Source: Echinarachnius parma
Lineage: Eukaryota; Echinodermata; Echinoidea; Clypeasteroida; Echinarachniidae
Length of the DNA stretch: 64,000 nucleotides
Assembly (NCBI GenBank): GCA_037951105.1
Contig: JBAMJV010002994.1
Coordinates: forward strand, 1-64,000
Direction: 5' to 3'
This document shows, one piece after another, positions 1 through 10,484 of this stretch; the stretch's first letter is position 1; each line of letters opens with the position of its first letter. The position numbers and the translations under genes were made by a program. The notes beneath the pieces are model-generated. The model ran no database searches and was not told the DNA's origin. It saw only the letters and a list, made by a program, of their open reading frames with translations.

Positions 1-567
1 GAAATAGTACAATGTACAAATGGCCGGCGCCGGTATGCTCATTACAGCATATTAACGTAAATTGCGTGTAAATGGTCCAGCTGACTGGACCATGAGCGTG
101 CCCACGACTTTGCATGCATGACTAAAACTAAAAGAACCTATGCTCTATAAAAATTGCATCATAGCATATGCCATAGGGCATAATATTTTTGTCATGCATG
201 CCTAGTCATATGCCTTGGTAATTTATGTAGAGAATGTAGAAATTTCTTTGTTCAGGATTTGTTCTCTCAGCTCTGTGGTCTTTTTGAAAAGATTGCTTTG
301 CATGTAGTTGATACAAATTATCATTCATCCTGCCGAACTCGAAGTAGAACATATGAAGCAAGTTGTTTAATCAGCGAATCGTCTCTTTTAAATAAACTTG
401 TTAGTTTCCCAGTTTGTTATTCATAATATGCTACATTCCATTGCATTGCTTTCCAGGGCCGGGCTTGAATCACTACTCCTCCAACACGTGTTGGATGCTG
501 TTCAACTCTTTGGATCCAGTATTCCAGTGTGTAACCACGGTAACATCCAGCTGCCAGCCACATCATC

Positions 568-638
568 ATGCCAGCCTCTACCACCCAGAGACTCATCATC
601 TACTCAGACAAGTATGCAGATGACATCTTTGAGTACAG
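568..638 (+). CDS. CKS1: CKS1 coding exon 1
   Basis: The ATG at 568-570 opens [19 protein letters not shown]. The exon ends with the first two bases of an Arg codon before a GT donor at 639. Confidence 0.9.
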
Positions 639-2693
639 GTCAGTCAACAGTGGCCTTGCCAGGAATTTTGCAGAGCGGCAATCGGGTGTGAAAACAGGGG
701 TCTTGTAAGCGGCACATACCCGTCTTACATTATACATGAGTGCCCCCCCCCCCCCCCTGCCCCCCCGGGTTCAAAGCCCCCAAAATAAAAACTACCGGCT
801 AACAAGCAAAAAACAAAAGCTTGATGGGGGAGCAAATGTAACTTTGCATTTTCGCTTATATGATAATTATATGATAATCGTATACCATGGAATGTTCACA
901 CATCACTCAGTGGATATATCAGATCACAGAAATACACAATTTCTCAACCCTTTTTCAGTTTTTCGCACATGTCAACAAAGTTACTAGATCCCTTTAAAGG
1001 GACTTAGTAACATTGTCCAAATCCTCAAAATAAATGTTTCATTCTAGCGGTTCCCTCATACCTTGTTGTATTCGTATTAACAATAAAATCATGGGACAGG
1101 TTTCGGTTTTTCAAATTTCCCTTTCGTTACAAAGATATGTACGATCGAAGTATTCAGATAAGAAAAACTCCGGGCGAGTTTTTCTTCTGTGTACAAAGTG
1201 AGTGCAGTGAGTTATTGAATATCACTTTGCATTTTGCGCTCATTACTTGGCCATGCAATGTCCATTTGACTTGAAATTTTCACACAATACCCTGTGGACA
1301 TATGAGATAACAATAATATACATTGCATCAACCATTCATCACTTTTTTCACATGTCAACAAAGTTACTAGATCCCTTTAAATCAGAAAGTCTTTACTGAA
1401 TTGTGATTGTTCCAACTAGGCATGTTGGCCGCTAAGATTGGTTCAACTGTATTTATTTGTATTTAAAACAGAACGTACATGTATGATTGTATTGTGTTGT
1501 TTGTTCTGGCCAGGCATGTGGTGTTACCGGGTGAGCTGGTGAAGCAGGTGCCTAAACTGCACCTGATGACAGAGACTGAGTGGAGGAACCTGGGAGTGCA
1601 GCAGAGCCCTGGCTGGATCCACTACATGATACACAACCCAGGTACGTACATCACATAGGGCTCCACAATAACACTACATGATACACAACCCAGGTACGTA
1701 CATCACACAGGGCTCCACAATAATATTACATGATACACAACCCAGGTACGTACATCACACAGGGCTCCACAATAATATTACTTGATACACAACCCAGGTA
1801 CGTACATCACATAGGGCTCCACAATAACATTACATGATACACAACCCAGGTAGGCACATATATGCACAACTTTTTATGGGGGGGGGGGGGGGGGGGGGTG
1901 TCGTGGCATATTAGATAGATAGAGGGACAGACGGACGGACAGACAGATAGATAGATGGATCTAGGCAGATAGATATAAGACGCTATAATAAATTGAAGCT
2001 TTTATTATTATTGTTATTATTTTGGTTCGGGCCTTTGTCTTTCAATACTAGGGTCATATATTTAAGTATGTTCTCTTTAGCCATTGGGCTATGCCCATGA
2101 AGGAGACTGCGGAGAATGCCAGACGATGGACAACATCCTGCAGTGCGGCGGAGTGGGCTGCAAGGATGAAGACCTGGCCCTTGTGAATGAGACGGCTATC
2201 GCAGGAATCGAGCGATGGAAGGATTGAATTTAGAAACTTTAAGCTTGTTCCGAGGAGACACGAACAAACGAACGACCCATAATAATGGAGGGGTGATGGC
2301 TGTTTCCTATATGTCTAAAGAACATACACCATCATGCATGTACACCAGATTTTTGAGATAGAAGCCAAGGCTAGAATAGGTAGCCTATCAAAAACAACCT
2401 CTTCCATGAGTTATTAGATCTGTTTGTTTGATTAAAATTGTATTAAATAACTGATTGAAAATGTATGATTTATACTAAAAGCCCATATAATTTGTGTTGG
2501 TTCTTTTATGCGAAATCTCTCTTATCACATCATGGGTAGTTTTTCATACTGATTCATGATTCCGATAGGGGGAGGCTGCCAGACATCAAATAGTTACATT
2601 TCTTCTGAATAATCCACAATCAATTATATTCCATTTTTTTTTATTCCCACAGAGCCACACATCTTGCTATTCAGGAGGCCAAAGACAGAATGA
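568..2693 (+). CDS. CKS1: Cyclin-dependent kinase regulatory subunit (CKS1/CKS2 family), complete, 3 exons
   Basis: Coding exons are 568-638, 1514-1641 and 2653-2693. Joined, they give 240 nt and a 79-residue protein, the usual length of animal CKS proteins. The family is a small adaptor that binds cyclin-dependent kinases and helps phosphosubstrate recognition, including p27 recognition by SCF-Skp2 in animals. Family marks seen are [17 protein letters not shown] near the N-terminus, [13 protein letters not shown] in the middle, and [13 protein letters not shown], which contains the beta-hinge, near the C-terminus. All introns are GT-AG. Exon 1 ends after two bases of an Arg codon and exon 2 after one base of the hinge Glu codon. 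The start at 568 follows an in-frame-open stretch and matches the family N-terminus. The acidic/basic C-terminus is short (PKTE then TGA). CKS1 and CKS2 cannot be separated with confidence from sequence alone. Introns carry TTAA MITEs and a minisatellite. Confidence 0.95.
743..757 (+). repeat. Poly-C tract (15 bp)
   Basis: Uninterrupted C run in CKS1 intron 1. It is one of eight G or C homopolymers of 15-22 bp in the window; the others are at 1878-1898, 33021-33040, 35139-35157, 40438-40459, 45645-45664, 58493-58509 and 63268-63287. Confidence 0.9.
840..997 (+). mobile_element. Diverged, 5'-truncated copy of the TTAA MITE family
   Basis: The right part resembles the 3' half of the TTAA MITE seen at 994-1380: a CTTTGCATTTTCGC motif, a stretch around GTGGATATATCAGAT, and the right end CAACAAAGTTACTAGATCCC then TTTAA. 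Its right TTAA (994-997) is also the left TTAA of the next copy, so two copies abut. Confidence 0.7.
994..1380 (+). mobile_element. TTAA-flanked MITE, copy A
   Basis: The element has terminal inverted repeats reading about TTAAAGGGAcTTAGTAAC on the left, with the complement of TTAAAGGGATCTAGTAAC on the right. It is flanked by TTAA (994-997, 1377-1380) and about 379 bp long inside the TTAAs. It is non-coding. TTAA target sites are typical of piggyBac-type transposases, so this is probably a piggyBac-mobilised MITE (inference). It lies in CKS1 intron 1. Confidence 0.88.
1514..1641 (+). CDS. CKS1: CKS1 coding exon 2
   Basis: The exon follows a CAG acceptor at 1511-1513 and completes the Arg codon. 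It encodes HVVLPGELV through YMIHNP and one base of Glu. The donor is GGTACGTAC. The last 25 or so bases and this donor are tandemly repeated downstream, so several identical donors are present. Confidence 0.93.
1620..1852 (+). repeat. 56-bp minisatellite spanning the CKS1 exon 2/intron 2 junction
   Basis: About five near-identical copies of a 56-bp unit run from the end of CKS1 exon 2 into intron 2. Each unit contains the last bases of the exon (ATGATACACAACCCAG) and the donor GTACGTACATCAC, or GTAGGCAC in the last copy. The first unit holds the authentic splice junction. It probably arose by local tandem duplication. Confidence 0.9.
2081..2227 (+). other. Orphan exon-like ORF in CKS1 intron 2
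   Basis: A pyrimidine-rich acceptor (TTCTCTTTAG) at 2071-2080 is followed by a 48-codon open frame ending in TGA at 2225-2227. The frame is Cys-rich early (GDCGECQTM, then QCGGVGC) and ends GIERWKD. Base composition is more GC-rich and coding-like than the flanks. The open frame needs a phase-0 donor upstream, while CKS1 exon 2 ends in phase 1; splicing CKS1 exon 2 here would terminate after a few codons. I do not recognise the peptide. It may be a captured terminal exon, a transposon fragment, or a poison exon. Confidence 0.35.
2653..2693 (+). CDS. CKS1: CKS1 coding exon 3 with stop
   Basis: The acceptor is CCACAG. The exon completes Glu and encodes [12 protein letters not shown] followed by TGA at 2691-2693, matching the conserved CKS C-terminus. 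Confidence 0.93.
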
Positions 2694-2830
2694 CCGAGCG
2701 CTCAGATGGTATCGGCATGGCTGGAATTCCCCCCAGGGAGTGGAGGAAGAGTGTGTAACGCGTTAAACTGACAATGAATATTACATGTAATGTCTGGGGT
2801 AATGCCAGACAGTGGATCAAGAGTCTAACC

Positions 2831-3060
2831 CAGAGAATGGGGAAGATAGGTGACTTTTCTATGGCAGCCTGGCTGGAATGCTCCCCAGAGAATGGGGAAG
2901 ATAGGTGACTTTTATATAGCAGCCTGACTGGAATGCTCCCCAGAGAATGGGGAAGATAGGTGACTTTTATATGGCAGCCTGGCTGGAATGCTCCCCAGAG
3001 AAGGGAGAAGATAGGTGACTTTTATATGGTAACCTGGCTGGAATGCTCCCCAGAGAAGGT
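2831..3060 (+). repeat. 55-bp minisatellite in the CKS1 3' region
   Basis: Four to five copies of a 55-bp unit containing CAGAGAATGGGGAAGATAGG start at 2831, 2886, 2941, 2996 and 3051, exactly 55 bp apart. A diverged relative of the unit lies just after the CKS1 stop (about 2703-2757), so the array may have grown from 3' UTR sequence. Confidence 0.9.
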
Positions 3061-3151
3061 AGAAAGAGCATAATGATTCTTTGTTGAAGGGGCATTGAAT
3101 TCCGAGACTCCACAATCATCATGCAAAACTACAGCTCAATACCCAGGGCCA

Positions 3152-3157
3152 AATAAA
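3152..3157 (+). promoter_or_regulatory. Candidate CKS1 polyadenylation signal
   Basis: AATAAA lies 459 bp after the CKS1 stop and downstream of the 55-bp minisatellite. It is the first canonical signal after the gene that I noticed; cleavage position is not determined. Confidence 0.4.
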
Positions 3158-3159
3158 TC

Positions 3160-5760
3160 ATATCTGTTTGTTGATCTGTAACGCATCAATAGGAAGTTAG
3201 CTTTGTACATAATCATGTGAATGAGTTTATTATGCAATACAAAGATTTTATATATGCCAATTTTTATAAATCAATATTTTTAAAAACAAATTAATCTGTA
3301 ATGCGAGTTTATGTGAGTGCCCCCCAAAACAGTGACTGAACTGCTATATAAAAATTGTATTGCACAACTTGGTAAGCTAACATATCGTCGGGTGAGAGTG
3401 AGAAGGAAGTTAAAGGTGCACATGTAAAGTGTCAGACATGGGCGTAGATACTTACGTAATACCTATTCATCAGGGGGGATGAATGAATAGATCATCCCCC
3501 CTGTTGAATGGGTATCAATGACAGATCTACGCCCATGGTGTCAGATATTGCACAAAATGACATTTGAGACTTCATTCCTATACCAAAATCATTGTAAGAT
3601 ATGTCCGAATGATGTGTGAAAGTTTCATTGAAAAAGAACACTGCTTTCCTGGTTAAAAAAGCGAAAATATGCGTCAGCTTTTACAACGGACGTTTATGAG
3701 ATTTATGACCGTGAATTAACGCTTTTGAGCTGGATGATAGATATCATCATACTAAAGGGGCATTTGAAAAAATCTAACCCTATTTTATTCTTCTCTTACC
3801 ATAAGCTAAACAACACGGTAGAAGAGAAACGAGGAAGCTCCAAGTAATTTTCGTGGAGTTAGACACTTTACAGGCATCCCTTTAACTGATTATATAACCA
3901 GAAGCACAGATATTTATGTCAATAGCGCCCTACTCTTTCTCAATCGACGATATACAAATAAATGTGGATGCTAAGGACTAGACCTGAAACCAACTCTAGG
4001 ACTGACATTTTACCAAACAAATAAGTGAAGTTGTGTCTGTCACATATCAGAGGAAACCACATACATTACATATAGTGGTATGTACATTAGTGATTATTTA
4101 CAGATAGTATTACAAATTTCTTATAATTTCACTATCAAAATATCTACCGTACATGTATAATTTACCATGTCAAAGTAGTTATCATATGCAGGGTTCCACA
4201 CTTGAACATTTACCAGCCGGACATACAATTTTACTGGCCCTGAGCAAGACCAAGTGTTGAGCTCTGATAATTAACAAGACCAAAATCATTCAGCTTTCAG
4301 ATAAGGCTAGCATTAATGTTGTAATAGTTTAAAGATGGCTTGTTTTTTTCTCTAAAATGACTTGTACGACTTCTTCTCTGTAATTACGACTTAGGTTGCT
4401 ATGGGAATAGAATAACAAAGTCATTATTGATGATAATAAGCTGGTCTTGTTAGTGGTATCAATCAACATTCTCTGTAACTTCTAGGGAATGTTGTTTTGT
4501 CTCTTCCTGATTGGGATTTAATAAAAAAAACTGTTTGAAGACTTTTAAAGCCTTTAGAACATGTATGTTTGTGGTTATTGTTGCTTGAATTTAAACCAAA
4601 CCCTAGATTCAGACTCTGCTGAAAATATCCCAGAAAAAAATCAAAATGACTTTATTCTTGAACTAAATAAGATATCAAGATCATTGTAAGATTCTTGTGG
4701 ATGATGTGTGATAGTCTCAAAGAACACTAGAGAAAAGTTAACATTTCTGTTAATAGTTTATTACCTACTGTGTATTGATTTTTGCTACAATCAATAATAC
4801 AATCAAAAATATCTCTGTAATAAGGGAGACATTTGGAAAATCAAACCTTTTTCATTCTGTTACCATAAGCCAAACATCCAACATACACAAGAGAAAAGTG
4901 AAATCTCCAAGTGATTTTGGTTGAATTTGACAAAGTTAATGGATCATTTTAATGATAAACACCATCATGATGTGTTGGAAAGGGCAGATTCTGTTGTTCT
5001 TGTGATACTGATATACTAAGGAAGTAAACATGTCATAAATGATGACGGTGCATGTTTTAGTGAGCATTTGAAATATTTGAGTCCAGATTTTAGCTTTTAT
5101 ATACATGTGATTAATGATTTTGTTGTACATGCCTAAATTGTATGCTATTTTACATTGTCAGCAATTAATAGAAGCAAATATGGATATTTGTATTTCCTTT
5201 TTTTGTTGCCCAGATACATGAAACAGATCTTGCTAATATAAACATAATTGGTGTGCAAGTCGTGTGTATTTTATGTCAATTTTAAAATGTACGGTAAAAC
5301 CTGTCTATACAGCCAAACTGCTTATAATTGCCACCAAAAGTTAAACCCTACAGTTGTTGTGTCTAGGTCACAATGGCTTATTTTCTTGTTTCCCTTAGTA
5401 GATAGTCATGACTGTAGTGTAGGTCATTGCAACTGAACATATACGAAGAATTACCAGATAAAACCAACATTTCTTTTTTATGAAGTAAATATTTGACAAG
5501 AATTTTGATCATGTTGTATTTTTTTCCTGTACTTGTATGTACATGTACATTACTTTTTGACATAAAAGATGTTAATTTATGAATCAATAATAAATGTTCA
5601 GGCATTCGTTTCAAAGTTGTTCAAATCTCTGCTGTACCCAGTTCAATTTTTTACAGTGGCCACATTTCATAAAACATTTTTTAGTTGAAAATCTAGTACC
5701 TAAACTTGTTATGTAATCATTATAAACTAATAGTTATATTTCAATGATGCTAGAAAAACA
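3160..5760. other. No gene seen (intergenic)
   Basis: AT-rich sequence between CKS1 and the next repeat cluster. Apart from the palindromic MITE at 3437-3537 I see only weak resemblance to dispersed repeats, for example around 4193-4280 and 5290-5345. No coding exon with family similarity was found on either strand. Confidence 0.5.
3437..3537. mobile_element. Palindromic MITE, ATGGGCGTAGATC type
   Basis: The arms begin ATGGGCGTAGAT and end ATCTACGCCCAT. Inner arms CAGGGGGGATGA and TCATCCCCCCTG make the whole 100 bp fold back on itself. A relative occurs at 26579-26678 and a truncated one at 27303-27340. Confidence 0.85.
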
Positions 5761-5764
5761 TATA

Positions 5765-6015
5765 AATGGCTAGGTAAGTAGGATGTTTTCATTCAAAAGC
5801 AGCCATTAACACATGGTTGATTGAAACCAATGCGTTTTTAGAGAGCGCCCTCTTGTGTTTTAATGGCTCTTTTTGAATGATAACATGCTTTTTACTTAGT
5901 CATTTGTAATTGTTTATACCTTTGAGCATGGTGGAGTTATTAGTTTGTAATGTTGGTGCAGCTTTTGGTTACTAAAATTCATTTTGATTAAAACTGTACT
6001 AGTTACCCCTTTATA
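5765..6015. mobile_element. Foldback MITE with the GAGAGCGCCCTCTTGTG core
   Basis: The arms 5772-5812 and 5853-5902 are complementary: TAAGTAGGATGTTTTC with GCCATTAACAC, then GTGTTTTAATGGC with TTTTTACTTA. A shared 3' part follows (GAGCATGGTGGAGTTAT, GTAATGTT). Relatives lie at 48,620-49,690 (split by a larger insertion) and 58,340-58,455 (partial), with a fragment at 51,434-51,480. Confidence 0.75.
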
Positions 6016-6483
6016 TTGTACTAGAAATAGCTTTCCTAGTCTTCAACTAGGGTTAGCTGGTTTAGCCTTAGGTACCTGCCAAGTTAATCCTAGTTAGCAA
6101 ATAAATATTTTGTTAAATTCATAGCCAAGATCATCTTTAATACACTAACATGATACTATCTAGCGGGCTTTTATGAATATGGGGCAAGAACATTTCAACC
6201 ATTTCTTTTGAAATATTGTCAATGTAATGTTCGGTAAATGATTCAATATAGAATTAATCAAATACAATTTAAAAGCCATGTTGGTATGTTTACAACAATG
6301 TGTAAGCTTTATAAATGTTTTCTTAAATGATCAAATACATGTTGGGGCCCACATATTTCAATCAGATTTATTTATGGATAATTTGGGTTTTTATGAACCG
6401 ACTTTGATCAAACAAAGTTTATTTTGTCTTTAAAATAATGCACCCTTTCTAAAAAATTGCCCTCTAAACCAAAACTACTTTCC

Positions 6484-6640
6484 CTTTAAATTCAAACAGA
6501 GGAAACTGAACAGAAATGTAATACATTACCGTGTTTTCTTCCGGTTCCCGTAGCCAAGGGATTCAAATAAGCAAAGAAATTGGGCTTTGCTGGGAATCGA
6601 AGCCCACACATTTGGATTGCAACAGTTTCAGTCCTTGCAA
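6484..6640 (-). mobile_element. Degenerate copy of the tRNA-like foldback family
   Basis: It starts with TCAAACAGAGGAAACTGA, shared with the copies at 56,350 and 62,998. It contains GCAAAGAAATTGGGCTTTGC and, on the minus strand, GCTTCGATTCCC, close to a pol III B box. The right arm is not clear, so the end is approximate. Confidence 0.5.
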
Positions 6641-6844
6641 CTTGCAACAATTCAATTGCGGGGGGGAACCTGCCAATATTGGAAGTTCCAGACATTTGAA
6701 ACAGCAGGAATCATCTTGTCTTTCAACAAGTTAGGACAAACAACATTCAACGCAAAACTTTTACACAATAGTCAAGAGACCACCAATCAAATAACTACAT
6801 ATCAACGCAAAACTTTCCATAATATTCACATTGATTTTTATTGA

Positions 6845-8660
6845 GGCACGATCTTTTCACAATATAAGCCGATTGTATAAACACAAGTGTGAAGGCAAAA
6901 ATGAAACATGCTTATTTGGTGCCAATTAATTTGCAAACAGAATTTTGTAGTAAAAGCAAATTAACATTGCAGCTATATATTTTGTGTTGTATTAGGACAG
7001 AATAATAATATTAAGTACTTGAAATTGGAATGGAATATTTAGGGAATTTGTGAGCGGAATAGACGTAAATATAATTCTTTGAAATTCACATTAATTTATC
7101 ATATGTATAAATGATATTATATTGTTTTGTATATGTACATATTTACAATTGTATAATTTTGTATAAACTTTTGCACAGGAGCAGGAAAGAAATTCAAAGC
7201 TCTTGAAGATTAATGGAATAAATCAAAGAGTAAAGGAAAGCATTCCTATAATAAAGCATGCATTCAAATGACATTGCAGGTCGCCTCACCAAACGTGGGT
7301 TACATAACCAGTGATATAGCAGCAGAGGCAGAAAATGCAGTTACATAACCCTATTTTGTTGAGTCTGCAGCAATGTCATTTGAAAGTATAGATTCAAAAC
7401 ATAGCAGCCTCCAGAAGGCAGTAAGAGCAAACAGGAGTGGTCTAAAACAAAATTGATTATTTCCATCCTTAGTGACACCCCAAGAGAACATATACAACTA
7501 GAAGTGACAGGAATTGCACTCTATCAGTACCAATAAGGGAAAATGCCAGCATGTAGCTTCCCTTCATATTACATTTTCACACTAAACAGAAAAAAAGATA
7601 GACCAACCTGCTCTAGCTACTACCCGTTTGCAAAGACCTGTAATCTCAACACTTCGCATGTAGATAAAGACCATATTTTAGTTCTCTTGAGTGTTCTTTA
7701 CATGGGTTTGAGTGTAGAACAGTAAAACCTGTGTATAGTGACCACCTACGGTAAACAAATAAATTGACCACTGTAGACAGGTGACCTCTATAGACAGGTG
7801 GTGACAGGTTTGATGGTATGAAGGCATATGAATAGTGCATTTGCAGAGTAGAGCAGTTTTGTAAATGTGGATGACTTTTTCAAAAAAGTACTTTATCCTT
7901 ATTAGAAAATCTGAATATGAATAGATAAATACATGTACAAAGAAATTTAGAGCGAGTTTCGCAAGCAAGGTGAAAACCTGAACCGTAACTGCCACCCTAA
8001 TGGAAACAATTGAGCAGTAGTGTATTAGCTTCCTAGTTTTTGGACACATGAAAAGCAGTGAAGTGAAGCATTTTAGCAGGGGGTACGTGCAACAGAACCG
8101 TAACACATGCACACAGAGTAATACAAACATCCAGCTTATTAAAGTGAATTGAGCTCAATAACAAACAAATTACAGGTATATCACTCATTTTCTGAATTAA
8201 GCAAAGAGAACACACCAAAACCTAATTACAAGAACATCAATATTTGTTTTTGTTATATTTCTAATATTAACAGCTCTATACAAATCAAGGTGTTGGCTGT
8301 GATGACTATTTTTTTGCTGCAGTGATCTGTGAAAATACACTAAATCAGCATTAATTAGTACTTTACTTACAATATGAATACAATTACAGTCATGAATAGG
8401 GCTCAGTTACATTCCAATATCTCTGAATACTCAACTTAACAATGAATACAAAACATTTGTAGTACACAGTTGACCCATTCAAGACCATTTGCATTTGGTA
8501 TAATATGCATTCTCCACAGACTCCATCCCGAGAATTTTTGGGACCAGTCCTGAATGGGTATAGCAAGGTTCTGACCTCATTCAATCTTGCATTGAGTTGA
8601 ATCCATTGGAACTGAATGAAACAAACCAAGTATATAATTTCCATCTCAAATGCACTAATT
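6845..8660. other. No gene seen (intergenic)
   Basis: AT-rich, with no convincing exon. The stretch 7725-7830 holds a decayed repeat (CCTGTGTATAGTGACCACC and an inverted partner) of a type also glimpsed at 5290 and 20,310. Confidence 0.4.
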
Positions 8661-8665
8661 GCTCA

Positions 8666-8816
8666 GGGGGGCGTTGCATAAAGAGTTGTGATCAATTGCA
8701 AAGTTGCCAATAATCGCAAGTCAGAAAATAGGCGCATTTGAGCCAATCAGATTTGCGCATTTATGCGCATTTTCTGACTTGCGATCAATCGCAAGTTCTC
8801 TTTATGCAACACCCCC
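8666..8816. mobile_element. Foldback MITE, GTTGCATAAAGAG type
   Basis: Inverted arms GGGGGCGTTGCATAAAGAG and CTCTTTATGCAACACCCCC flank TTGCGATCAATCGCAA-like inner arms and a CCAATCAGATTTGCGCAT core. The same core and arm style recur at 35,176-35,387. Confidence 0.85.
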
Positions 8817-9188
8817 AGGAGACATAACATGATGTTGATTAGAATCTAGTCAGAACTCTCTCAACTGTGAATGTACAAACATGTAATAAGGAGTGTAACT
8901 GAGCCCAACCCTGACAAGCCTCCTAGTCACATTGCTTGGCATGGGATTCTTGCAAGAAAACTGCACCTGGCCTCGTTTGCTCAGCCTCTTTGGACCAAAT
9001 TCTTGTCAGAATGTTAAATTCAACCCTCTGTTATTTCAGTGCTTGGGTTCAATTAAACACATGGTTCATAATACTAAATTTGGTCAATGGGTTAGATTTA
9101 GTCCAAGGATTACCATACTAAAATGATGACATAACCAAGCTGGTTTAACCGTCTTTTGAAAAATCTGGCCTTTCAGGATATAATCGAA

Positions 9189-10484
9189 AACAAGAGCCCC
9201 AGGGGGGCACGACGCTCACCTGAGGTCAATCAATTCACATCTGGCGCATGTTCTCTCTGGCACCCTCAGAAGATATGAAATCAGTTGAAATCATGCCAAA
9301 ATCTATAATGTGATGTACTATTTAATCAATAACTTTTGATCCCCTGTACCTAACATTATGATTTACCATAATGTTTGGGTGAATCATAAAAAAAGACAGA
9401 CACACATATAAGACAAAGCTTAACACATTTCACCAGCCACTGACCACTTCAGCATATTAACCCCACTCACATAGGGACCCTATGGGGCCATTCTGCGATG
9501 GCCTGTCATACTTCTGGATCTTGAGAAGAAGATATTTAAAATTAACATATTTTTTACACTTGGTGCCCTCCCCCAGGGCCCCCCTGAGGGCCACGCCCAC
9601 CATTTTAGCAACTTCGATTCCTCTACCCCTAAGGATGATTCCTGCCATGTTTGGTTGGAATCTAATCATTGGTTCTGGAGAAGAAGATGAAAATGTATAT
9701 TTCCTATGGTAGGGCCCCCAAAAAAACTGTTACGCCCACAGGGCCCTTGTGGGGCCACCCACAAAAATCTTGTGAACAACTTTCATTCTTCATCAATAGA
9801 GGCATCTACATATGAAATATCAGGTCTGTCATACTTCTGGATCTTGAGAAGAAGATGTTTAAAATTTACATATTTTTTACACTTGGTGCCCTCCTCCAGG
9901 GCCCCCCTGGGGGCCACGCCCACCATTTTAGCAACTTTGGTTCCTCTACCCCTAAAGATGATTCCTGCCATGTTTGGTTGGAATCTAATCATTGATTCTG
10001 GAGAAGAAGATGAAAATGTATATTTCCTATGGTAGGGCCCCCAAAAAAACTGTTACGCCCACAGGGCCCTTATGGGACCACCCACAAAAATCTTGTGAAC
10101 AACTTTCATTCTTCATCAATAGAGGCATCTAAATATGAAATATCAGGTCTGTCATACTTCTGGATCTTGAGAAGAAGATGTTTAAAATTTACATATTTTT
10201 TACATTTGGTGCCCTCCCCCAGGGCCCCCCTGGGGGCCACGCCCACCATTTTAGCAACTTTGGTTCCTCTACCCCTAAATATGATTCCTGCCAAGTTTGG
10301 TTGGAATCGGATCATTGGTTCTGGGGAAGAAGATGAAAATGTAAAAAGTTTACGGACGACGGACGACGCACGACGGACGACGGACGACGCACGACGCACG
10401 ACGGACGACGGACGTCGGACGACGGACGACGGACGAAAAGCGATCACAATAGCTCACTTGAGCCTTTGGCTCAGGTGAGCTAAA
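9189..10484 (+). mobile_element. Pearl/Helentron-like non-autonomous element with 323-bp tandem core
   Basis: The left end is CAAGAGCCCCAGGGGGGC followed by GCTCACCTGAGG. The core is about 2.7 copies of a 323-bp tandem unit; the marker ATACTTCTGGATC recurs at 323-bp spacing near 9507, 9830 and 10153. A GACGGACGAC microsatellite (about 10,353-10,436) follows. The right end is a hairpin (10,451-10,481) with arms AGCTCACTTGAGCC and GGCTCAGGTGAGCT, then AAAA. Tandem core, GAC/GTC microsatellite and terminal hairpins match the plan of bivalve pearl elements and Helentron-associated HINE/DINE elements (structural analogy). The open frames in it are repeats of each other and unlikely to be coding. 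Confidence 0.75.
10353..10436 (+). repeat. GACGGAC/GACGCAC microsatellite inside the element at 9189-10484
   Basis: Tandem ACGACGG and ACGACGC blocks lie directly before the terminal hairpin, the position such microsatellites hold in pearl-like elements. Confidence 0.9.

Noticed and set aside
9457-10478. Three similar proteins at about 9482-9712, 9706-10,035 and 10,029-10,478
   Set aside because: They are the same frame of the 323-bp tandem repeat inside a transposon, truncated differently; no domain.
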